A stretch of 64,000 nucleotides of DNA from the NCBI GenBank assembly GCA_950295325.1, contig OX485805.1:15735501-15799500 (forward strand), written 5' to 3'. Each line of letters begins with the position of its first letter. The stretch's first letter is position 1. Below, piece after piece: positions 55,183-64,000 of the stretch. The translations under genes were made by a program, and so were the position numbers. Source of the stretch: Polytrichum commune (Eukaryota; Streptophyta; Polytrichopsida; Polytrichales; Polytrichaceae). Below the pieces are notes generated by a model, which had not been told where the DNA came from, did not search any database, and was given only the letters and a program-made list of their open reading frames with translations.

Positions 55183-56498
55183 GAGTGTGTTGAATGTTGA
55201 TGATCATATTTGAAGTGGACAGTGGATTGATGGAGCGTATGTATGTGTACCAATAGTGACCAGTGGGAGCAACAAAAGCTGCACCAAAGATCCCGGCCGT
55301 GACCACTCTTCTCCAATCAAACCTTGTTCCAGTAGTCACAATTGCATGCATTCCAAAGCTGCTGCTGTCACCTCCCTGCAAGAATGTACCAAAACAAAAA
55401 CCCTTCAGGTTGTCAGTATCTCATGAATTCAATTCAGGTAGGCTACTGGCTACTTTGAAATGTCTCTTTAAGGTCAATCATCCGAAGGACGTATTCTGCA
55501 AAAAGGCCTGGTACTATGAACTCAATATAAACTTGATAAGGCACAAGAGAGTCATCATTTAAGTCAAGGTAGGATTTCAAAACTCAATTCAGATGATCTC
55601 AAGGACAACATTAACACTTAATCCTACACAATCAGGAAAACAAGGATTTGATTGTCTCAAATGAGAACCAGCATGCTGCAAAGAATTTACAGGCATGGGT
55701 GCATATCAATTTTGAAGCTAAACCTTGCTCTTTCCATGTATATGGGACTCTAATTCAGTTTGAATAAAGTATTCCTCTCAAACTGTCAAAGTTGTTCATT
55801 AATAGCTACTGTGTGAATTAAAAGGATTGAATAACAATGTAAACCAAACCTCCGACATGAAATTTCACACCTATCGAGAGCCAATTGTAAGCTGTTCCGG
55901 ACTCTTTTAACATTGACCATCTCATGATTTATGGTTGCTTTCAACTGCTTGCAATGGTCTCTGAAAGGTGGTTGCAATAGTCCAAATTTAGGAATCACTG
56001 GCGACAAACCCTAATTTCTGTTTCGAGTTTACAGCGATGATTGTATCAGTGTCAGCGGAATTTCAAGCAATCATACTTAGGTTGGAATTCTAAGTACTGA
56101 AAACACTCCGGAGTATAGAAAGCATTTCTGACTCCGACTAACAAGCAACTGCGTCTGAGATTTGCTTCATCATGGACAGGATACTTACTAACCAATGCAC
56201 AATGTCTTCTCTGTTATTGCATGGATTAAATTAGTCAGAAGGAATGCAGAAGGCATTCGAAGCATGATACATCAGTGCACCATGGACAACAAGCAGAAGT
56301 TCACACCGTTTGTCTATAAGCACCGTGACTGCTTTTGCTTCCTCGAGGCTGGTTCCGAGAATCGTGAATAAGGATTTGTGCCATCATGTCACCTAAAGAC
56401 CACAGAACTCCTGATGTAACCATTTGAGTGCGCAAAGGTTGCTCTGTCAAGCTCTTTTGATACCAATCCCATGTACTCTTCAAACTAACAGATGTCAT
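52685..56498 (-). CDS. Mpv17/PMP22-family peroxisomal or organellar membrane protein
   Basis: Four phased coding exons on the minus strand: 56498-56307, 55375-55251, 54451-54214, 52846-52685; 717 nt, 238 residues. Conserved family segments in order: WDWYQKSLTEQPLRTQMVTS and GVLWSLGDMMAQ (exon 1), RFDWRRVVTAG and GAAFVAPTGHYWY (end of exon 2), FGPLHLLAFFLYMGLAAGK (exon 3), ANFRFVPVRHQLLFVN and LDSALLSW (exon 4). About four membrane helices, no cleavable signal. Length and layout match the Arabidopsis PMP22-like subgroup of At3g24570. Mpv17/PMP22 proteins form channels or pores in the inner mitochondrial, peroxisomal or plastid membrane; which membrane this one uses is not shown. Exon 1 ends at a weak donor (ACG then GTGTGA) chosen because it keeps phase 0. 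Intron 3 (54213-52847) is swollen by repeats. Confidence 0.93.
53067..53697. mobile_element. TIR-type repeat in Mpv17 intron 3
   Basis: The left end is CTTCACTTTACACTAAAGC and the right end is ATAGTGTAAAGTGGCCC (inverse GGGCCACTTTACACTAT), related to the GGGCCACTTCACAC family. It shares interior blocks with 51600-51860 and is interrupted by the element at 53349-53581. Confidence 0.6.
53349..53581. mobile_element. 233-bp MITE nested in the intronic TIR element
   Basis: Ends are ATTTTGTCTAATTAATGTGG and, inverted, GTTTTGTCTAATTAGCGTGG. TACACT flanks both sides (53343-53348, 53582-53587) and is present once at the matching place of the related repeat (51729-51734). Related short blocks occur at 18650-18720. 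Confidence 0.7.
55147..55178. repeat. (GA)n microsatellite in Mpv17 intron 2
   Basis: Sixteen GA dinucleotides, about 70 bp downstream of the exon 2 donor on the minus strand, where it reads (CT)n. Confidence 0.95.
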
Positions 56499-57760
56499 GT
56501 CAAAATTATCCTTCTCCGGAACTCCCTAATCATTCAAAACCCTAACACCTGAGTTTCTTTCAATGCATGATACTAATCATAAATTACTTTGATCGATTCT
56601 TGAATGCCCTACGACATGGAACATTTAACCAATCTCTATTGCAAAAAATGTGCAAGGATGGGGTGCCCTTATTTTTCCACTTGTGCATTATGTTTTCAGA
56701 GTGATCGAACAGGTGTCATGAGAAACCTTTGAGTATACGGTAGGAATCAGAATTATCGTCAACACATGCATCATCATCATCATCATCATCATCCTAATTC
56801 CCACTCTTATGCCTCCAGATGTCCTCAATACGTTTCGAGTCTCTTCGAACATGCTCACTCTAAAGTCTTCCTCCATTACTGCATGTGGTTCTTATGGCAT
56901 TGTTGTTGCAAATGGGACTTAGGAAAAACCCTAATTTGGCAACATTTCCTCTTCTTTCCCATCCTTCTGTCAAGACTGTTAGGAAAACAAACATTGGATC
57001 TCTCTGTTGACATCACCCTGCCATGTGACACCCCACAAGTCTTCCTCCGAATGATTGCATATTTTTCATAAGCCATTGTTGCAAATGGGAGTTAGAGAAA
57101 CCTTAATTTCTTACATATCCTCTTCGTCTCCATCCTTCTGTCAAAATAGAACATCCAATATCCTCTGAGGACAGCACCCTGCCATGTGACAAGATGCTTC
57201 ACTCTGGTTTCCTTCAACTCTGCCAATCCTCTGGAGATTAAATGAGTAATATCAACCTTTTTGTGAGCTTGATCACTTATATAACGAAGTTAACATTCTG
57301 TAAACCCTAAAACTCTTGCTCCGAACAAGTTCATATGTTCATATGCCATTGTTGCAGATGGCACTTGAAGAAGCCTTACTTTCTTACATTTCCTCTTCTT
57401 TTCCATCCTTCTGTCAAGACTGCTAAGATAACAAAAACTGGATCTCCCTGCCATGTGCTTCACTCTGTTTTTCTTCAACTTTGCGAGTCCTCCGGAGATC
57501 AAAATGAGTGATGTTGGCCTTTTCGCGAGATTCATTTCTTATACAATGAAGCCAACATTATACAAACCCTAAGACTCTTCCTCTGAATGTTTGCATTTAT
57601 ATCTTAAGCCATTGGTTCCAAATGTCGATCAAAGAAGCATTAATTCCATGCCTTTATTTCCTCTTCTTTGTGTCAATCCTTTGAAGTCAACCCTGATATC
57701 ACTCTGGCACATGAGTTGCATTCTGCTTTTCCTTCAATTCCTTATAAATTGCTGCTAGCT
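56499..57760 (-). promoter_or_regulatory. Mpv17 upstream region with tandem repeat array and teloboxes
   Basis: A telobox AAACCCTAA lies 39 bp upstream of the ATG (56537-56545, plus strand). Further out are four degenerate tandem units anchored on AGCCATTGTTGC or its variant (about 56899, 57071, 57347, 57608). They share CCTCTTCTTTCCATCCTTCTGTCAA, CCCTGCCATGTG, CTTCAACT and AAACCCTAA (56927, 57302, 57563). Teloboxes are common in promoters of plant housekeeping and growth genes. An (ATC)n tract lies at about 56766-56792. Regulatory use is inferred from position. Confidence 0.55.
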
Positions 57761-59307
57761 TGTGGCTGTGATTGTGTTCGGGCTCGCTTTCAACCCAAAC
57801 TACGATTTTGCTCGTTTACACACAACTATTCTTGTAGTTGAAGAGTGGATTAACCCTCAAATTGTCGTTTCTTCTATGTAGAGTGAAGACAAACACTTAT
57901 TTATGGGAAGTTTATCTAAGAGTGGTTGTCTCCTACAAATCCTCCCCCATGCTTTTGCCTTGAAGTTCTCTCTTGGGGTCACAGAGTAACTACAAAGAAC
58001 ATCATAGAATCACAGAAGGTAAAGTGCAAGCATCACAACTACACGGACTGATTATCCCAATTAGTGCATGCTACCATTCACAGGTACTCGGTGCAATAAC
58101 ATCTTACTCAAGAGTTCAATTTATACTAGCAAAAGTTCAAAAGGTTGTTTGGACATTATAGAACATAAATGACTTTGCTTGGTAAAATATTACATTCTCA
58201 TTACATAGTTATAGCATTGCGTAACTCCAAACATTAACATGCACTAATTGGGATAATTAGTGTACTCCCAACTAACTTTTTACATCTTAACTGTAGTTGG
58301 GCAAGTAATTAGAGTAGTTGTGATTATGGTTGTCACCAATATGTATCTTATCCCTCATTATCCCTCAAACTAAATCCAAAGAAAGTGAACTACACACACC
58401 AACCACCAAAACAATGGTTGTGTGTAAGGTGGATGCATGTTATTCATACACTTTTCTCTTTGCACCCGCTTCGTACAATATGAAACATGCAATTAGTGCA
58501 AGATGATTCACAAATCCAAATTGTGTGTGTAGCCATTTGTCTCATGATTTTTCAAAGCTTGTATGAATCTCTTATTCATTATTCTTGTGCTCTTTGAATG
58601 GTCATATAATCCCCCCCATAATTTTTTTATTTTAAATTAAAATTAAATTATCGAGCCAACAATGGTCAGCATATTTTGAGAATGTAGTCCAATCCTTTTT
58701 TAACATGTCCTTTTGGTCTCCATTCTTAGATCCACACTTGACCACATACCACTCAAAACTAGGTGTTTGATTAAGTGTAAAGTTTGATTAAGAGATCATG
58801 TCTATCTTAGACTCACCTTCAAGAGTTGTCACCTTGTCCAAAAAACTTGGAGATATGTCATCAACATTATTTGGTTGTCTCTCTCAAAGCTTTCTAACCA
58901 TGATCCTTGAAAAACTAGGTCCATCACAAAGTATTTACTTTTTGTCCAAATTAAATTTGCATATGCCAAATTTGTGTTCATGATGACCACAACGGATTTT
59001 ACATTGAAATTACTTTTCGCCACTCTAAATGTTGAACCAAACATCACTCTACAATATTGTTGGTGACAATTTGCAACATCCAACAATATAGTGGATGTCC
59101 GATTCAAGTCATAGTCCCCCCAATTGTTGTTTTTTTGGCAAGTGTGGCCTTTGAGTAAGGAATGTGAGCCTAGGAGGGACAATTTTCCTAATCAATTACT
59201 AATATATGACACTGTTAGGTTTGCATTCCAACATTGATAGACATCTTAAAAGTTTGACCACTTTATAATTGGTGTCCCTTTTGGTCTCACATAATGGAGA
59301 CAATGCA
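57761..59307. other. No recognisable gene; R2 copy near 58655-58790
   Basis: AT-rich. Besides the R2 repeat I find no shared element. A 117-residue minus frame (58829-59182) has no recognisable domain. Confidence 0.4.
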
Positions 59308-59545
59308 CAGAGAGAGGTAACTATCACAGACAAGCGTAAGTATCATCCATCCAACATAAAAACTTATCCCTATAGATTGGTGGTTGATTCATCTCTAATG
59401 ACTTGGACTAGCTTAATGCAAGGTTTTTAAAGCTAGTTCTGGACTCAACTTATCCAAGAATACTCAACATAGGGTTGCATATATTTTGAGAGCTTTCATG
59501 TTGGATGAATAAGAGGTCGCTCATATGCAATAATTCCCTCTCTCC
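59308..59545. mobile_element. Mutator-type MITE, copy 2
   Basis: Same family as 36192-36433: AGAGAGAGG...ATCCATCCAACATAAA at the left, TGTTGGATGAATAAGAGG...AATTCCCTCTCTCC at the right. The flanks ACAATGCAC and ACAATATAT match at 6 of 9 positions, so the duplication is eroded and this copy is older. Confidence 0.7.
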
Positions 59546-61700
59546 AACAATATATGTGTAAATTCTCATGACATGCAACATAGTAAACAACAACAAACAC
59601 GTGTTTCCTATCATGAGAAACCAACACATATGAAGTTATTTGAGTTGCGGACCTAACCATTCCAAATCAATTTGTTAAATCCCATTAAATGTGAGCAAAA
59701 ACTTGATAGTCCTGCCTCTCCTATAGTAAGTTTTGTGGCATTCATGTAAACTTGTTCATTGGGAAGGTGAAAACAAACAATTAAGGTTATTTGTAAATTA
59801 TCATGTACATGAGCAAAGTGGGCTTTAAACCCATGAGTATGACTGTGAGTCATATTTCGGCATATGTGAGTCATCATGTGTCAAGTGCCCCATAAATATA
59901 CTTAAGAGCAAATGGGCGAAGTTACATTCTTGGCTAACTATGACTCTCGCCCTACCTAAATTTGCGCACATGCATGAGAATCACCCAATCTAAGATGCGA
60001 GGAATGGGCAGGGTACATGTAAACATTATGGTTGCTGAGCCTTACTAAGTAATTGAGTTACAGGCCATGCTATTAAAAATGTCGCCAATTGCTGGGTGAA
60101 GACCCCGTGGCCTTTCTCATCTAGTAGGGTAAATACATGGTATTGGGTCAAACCTAAGAGAAATAGTATCGTGTACCTCTTTATGAGGAGTGCCTGCAAC
60201 ATCATGGGCACAAGGGGGACCCCAGAGTGACACCCGGGACTTGTGGCGCCGTAGGTGAGAGGGCCCAAGTGATCCTAGTGTGGCTGAGGGCCCTGGGCGT
60301 TGAGAACACCTCCCACCTGCGGAAACGAAGAGTCACGAGGGTAATGCCATGAGCATTGGATAGCTTATGATGTCCGGATTCTAAAATGCTCAAGAATTCC
60401 CCAATCGGAGGTGTGAGCTAGGAGATATGGCAATTTGAGTGGGGTGTTGCCTAGGGACAGCGCCCAGCACTCCATGGGGCATTGTGGTGGGACAACAGTG
60501 ACATGAGAGTGGCATGCAAGATTGTCAGGGTTAGAACATCCATAACTCCCTCGGTACTTACTCGCATTAAGGCAAGTGACGAATCTATCGGCATCTACGC
60601 GAAGAGTAGATGTCGATGAACTGGTCGCTCAATAGAATCGGAGGTCAGACAACGAAGTTATGGAGGTTTGAAAATATTGGGGCACTCCAACCCCAACGAC
60701 TAAGGGAAATGTCTACCTAGCCCCAACTCTTAGGAGAGAGACAAAAGGTTACTGGATGGTGGGGTAGGGGCCTTGCCCAAAGTCTTGGAGGCTTATATGG
60801 GGAGGCGGCGTTGCCGACCGACCCCACCCGTTGCAAAACAACACAACCTCCACATGCGTTGACCCATGGGGGGCATAATAGCCAAGTATGCTTTGGGTTG
60901 TTGTAGTGTTGTTGCGGCAAGGTGATGATGAACTCAAGATTAGACTTCCATGAACGGAAGTCCGCACCTAACCATTGGCTACCTATTAAGGGAAGAGTCT
61001 TGAGTGCATATGTATGAGGGTTTGGTAACCAAGCCATGACCTTGGAAATCCAAGGTATGGGGAGCTAACCATACATGTATGTGGGATGTGCATGGTTAGC
61101 ACTCGTGACACCTGCTAGAGTTGAGAAACGGTGAAGATAAGTTAAGGGGAGCTAGCAAGGGTTGTGACAAATGCAACCCTTTGAATTGTGAATTTATTAT
61201 GTAATTTGAATTTTTATATTTTTATCCAATATGGTTCCAAAAGAGCATCAAAATCCCAAATGCATCAATTTTGGAGCTCGATTGAAATGAATCGACCCTT
61301 AACATACATGGGGTTTGTTTTTACCATACGCCATTCATTCCATGATGGATGAGTTCACATAGACCCTAACCAAGCCCGAACCACAAAAGTAATAGCCTCC
61401 CTACACCTGCTAGTGGTAAGTCCAGTCGGCAACTCCCACCAGCAGGGTTGAACTTTAAACTCACTTTACAACAATGGCAGCGACTGGGCACATCGGTCTT
61501 GCCACTCACTCGTTCACTGATGCACAAGGTAATTTTGCACTATCATATAATTTTGCTCAAGATGATTCCACACTACAAGATAATTTTGCGCAAGATAATT
61601 CACGACATTTTCACCTTCACAATGAGCGAGTTTACATAGAGGCCATGAATTCATATCCCTCTATAACTAGGTGTTTACGGATATTTTGTTGGCATGATCG
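59546..61700. other. Unassigned; GC-richer block 60020-61100
   Basis: 60020-61100 is richer in GC than its surroundings and carries several short minus frames (80, 63 and 106 residues) without known domains. Its composition suggests a decayed retroelement LTR or leader, but I found no terminal repeat, primer site or pol motif. Confidence 0.35.
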
Positions 61701-61834
61701 GTTAAAATTCTATTCTTTCCAAGTCTGATTGGTTACATGTTGCGTGAACTTTCATTATTTTCTTTATTGATTTGAGGTATATTCTCTATATTCCTCCAGA
61801 ACGCTTGATAAGTTTTGTGAGGTTTTGTTCAACC

Positions 61835-62165
61835 GGTTATTTTCTCAAACTCACCGGTTCATCTTTGTGATTTAAGGTACAAAATTATCCTGAAGTCTCG
61901 AACTTTAACTGGGTCATTTCTCAAACTCACCGGTTCATCTTTGCAACTTAAGGTACAAAATCATCCTGAAGTCTGGAACCTTAACTGGGTTATTTCTCAA
62001 ACTCACCAGTTCATCTTTTCAACTTAAAGTACAAAATTATCCTGAAGTCTCGAACTTCAACCGGGTGATTTCTCAAACTCACCGGTTCATCTTTGCAACT
62101 TAAGATACAAAATTATCTTGAAGTCTTGAACTTCAACCGGGTTATTTCTCAAGCTGAACAAGTTC
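61835..62165 (+). repeat. 76-bp minisatellite, five copies
   Basis: TTCTCAAAC starts at 61842, 61918, 61994, 62070 and 62146: a period of exactly 76 four times. Each unit has CACCGGTTCATCTTTGCAAC (first copy variant), GGTACAAAATTATCCTGAAG and TCGAACTTCAACCGGG. The flanks match 24740-24950, where the unit is single. Confidence 0.95.
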
Positions 62166-62215
62166 ATTTGTAACTAACCGCCGGTTCGTCCCGGTTCTCC
62201 CCAGTTCCCGCCCAC

Positions 62216-64000
62216 AATTACTAGCGGCAGTGAACAGAGTTCGCCCATTCAATGTTGCCCACCACCAATATGTGTGGGCGGCCTATAAGCTAATGCCACC
62301 TTCCCACTTGACTTTAGCTAAGCCTAAAAGTTAGTTCTAAAAACATGGCTTTCACACCATCAACACTATCTAGTTCCGAGCCTAGTTGGCAAATGATGTG
62401 GTATGGTTTAAAAGCGAAAGTCTTAAGCATCAAGCACCAACCCTCCCATGGGTACCTAAACACGAGGCAAAAAATGTGTCGCCTCCTGCCCTTGTGATTG
62501 GTTGGATTTAGTCTTGGCTATGAGGGCACGAGGAGCTTCATTAACAAAAACCGATGGTAAGATAAATGAGTAGTAAGGCAATTGGGGATGGGACAAAAAC
62601 TATCCAACATTCATTGCTTGGTAGAAAAACAACGAACATGTGTGAAAACTACCTAATTAAAACCTGCTTGAAAATTGGCGGAACAAGTTCTTGTAGTTGC
62701 ATTGGGAATATGGAATAGCTGGAAGCCTCCGCTATAACTGAGAGAGCTTTACCCAATTTTCAGGAAAGACTTTGGTTATTTGGTAAAGTTAGGTGGGAAG
62801 GGGCATAAGACTTTGTGCTGTCTAGTAAGCTTATCCTCATGGAAAGTGACAACACAATGAAGCTTTTTCAAAGTCCACACCAATATGTATATTTTACCAC
62901 AACTATGACTGATTCGACTTCATAAATGGCATCAGAGACTTCGAAAAGTGAAGTGGGGTCCAGTTAAAGTGGAATAACCTTCAAGCTATAGGAGGCTTGA
63001 TTTTAACTAGAGTTCCATTATCCACAATAGATAAGTTTACCTAGACGCCACGAACCCTAAGCCATAATACGAGGATTTGCACTTATGAGACTTGAATGAG
63101 ATACAGGATACACTGGCTGCATTTCTGCATGCTGTCATCCGTACCCAATTTTAATTTTAATTTTTCCTACCACAATTTTGGGTCAAGGTAAGCACTGTGT
63201 CATTGAAGATTCATGCTAGTGAAGTAAATATCAAATAAGCTAACGGCCAAACACAACTTGAAGGGATCTTTCGACATCACAGATGTGCATCTTCTACTAC
63301 ACTAGTGCTGGAGAGGAGCTTGCATGCAGCTCCAGCTTGCAGCTAAGTTTACTTCAATGGTTCGAGTAATTTATTTGGGGATTTGCATGCAGTGTGAGAG
63401 TCTATAACGTTCCTGCCTTCAATATCACTCACCTTTCGATATTAATATGTTGCTTTTTGAGTTTGGAGCGAAACTTTTGAGCGGACTTCCTGGTGCTGCC
63501 AAATGATACGTAATTTTCTTGCTTCCATGAAGCTTAAACTTTGGAGTTTCTAGAAGGTTCGCGAGGGATTGAACTATATCATTTTTGATAGATATCGGCC
63601 AAAAATCTCAACTTACCCTCACCCTCTTCAATGTTTGATAGTTTAGCTCCTTTATCTTGCTGATATCCAAACAATAACAGCCAAAGAAGCTTCACAGCAT
63701 ATTGTATTGCTTTAGACGAACTTGTCAGGGACTCACTTCGCAATGTGAGAACACTCCATATGATAGTTCTATAGAGCTCCTACCTTCAAAATGCTCCTTT
63801 CAGGGATAAATGGTGTTTTGAGGGCTGGTTCACATGGGGTCCCAAGTCCCAAGTCCCACTCATGTTAACAAGTCCCAATATGGAGGCAAAGTCCCAACTT
63901 TTGAGCCTCAAGAAACCTTTCAAATATGGTTAATTATCATTAAAGTCAAATCTTGATTACTTTATGTAAAAATATTCATGAGACTTGTGTTGAGAGTTGG
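62216..64000. other. No recognisable gene
   Basis: No coding sequence was recognised. 63010-63060 shares CCACAATAGATAAGTTTACC-type sequence with 36125-36155, a small dispersed repeat. 63835-63905 has a short TCCCAAGTCCCA repeat. Confidence 0.4.

Noticed and set aside
60026..61037. Minus frames of 63-106 codons in a GC-richer block
   Set aside because: No conserved motif, terminal repeat or primer site; left unassigned.
61835..62165. Regular direct repeats, considered as a CRISPR array
   Set aside because: The whole 76-bp unit repeats with no unique spacers, in a plant nuclear context; it is a minisatellite.

Overview
This is nuclear DNA of a land plant: AT-rich, gene-poor and dense in transposable elements. 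The evidence is intron-containing plant genes with GT-AG borders, plant-type gene families (GPI-anchored GDPD-like and PMP22/Mpv17) and Copia, pogo, Harbinger, hAT and Mutator-type elements. The species cannot be fixed. The Harbinger and hAT proteins look to me like types seen in non-seed plants, but that is a weak impression from memory.

Three genes are well supported. (1) 3530-3964 (+) is an intronless 144-residue reading frame I do not recognise. It has three copies of an Arg-Trp-Pro-x-Gln-Gly-Trp motif, a TATA box, two pairs of duplicated upstream blocks, and four copies of a ~335-bp tandem repeat downstream. (2) 15638-9320 (-) encodes a 793-residue GPI-anchored glycerophosphodiester phosphodiesterase-like (SHV3/GDPDL) cell-wall protein; ten coding exons can be phased, including a 45-nt mini-exon. 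(3) 56498-52685 (-) encodes a 238-residue Mpv17/PMP22-family membrane protein in four exons. A weaker gene-like stretch lies at 29412-30107 (-).

The rest is mobile and repetitive DNA. Two pogo/Tigger-like transposase remnants (870-2425 +, 7268-8800 -) flank gene 1 in opposite orientation. From 16.7 to 29 kb lie foldback elements, tandem duplications and nested TIR repeats. A decayed Copia retrotransposon occupies 30395-33173. From 33.9 to 51 kb is a nest of DNA elements in which copies act as empty sites for each other: a 1.5-kb LTR-like insertion with a 5-bp duplication, a 680-bp hAT element with an exact 8-bp duplication, a Mutator-type MITE with a 9-bp duplication, and an inverted pair of ~735-bp TIR elements. 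Harbinger and hAT transposase pseudogenes lie at 43645-44172 (-) and 45000-47091 (+). The right end has a telobox-bearing tandem array upstream of the Mpv17 gene and an exact 76-bp minisatellite.

The genes do not form a pathway. The most novel item is the Trp-repeat protein gene with its duplicated promoter and downstream array. The best-proven structures are the nested insertions with target-site duplications.
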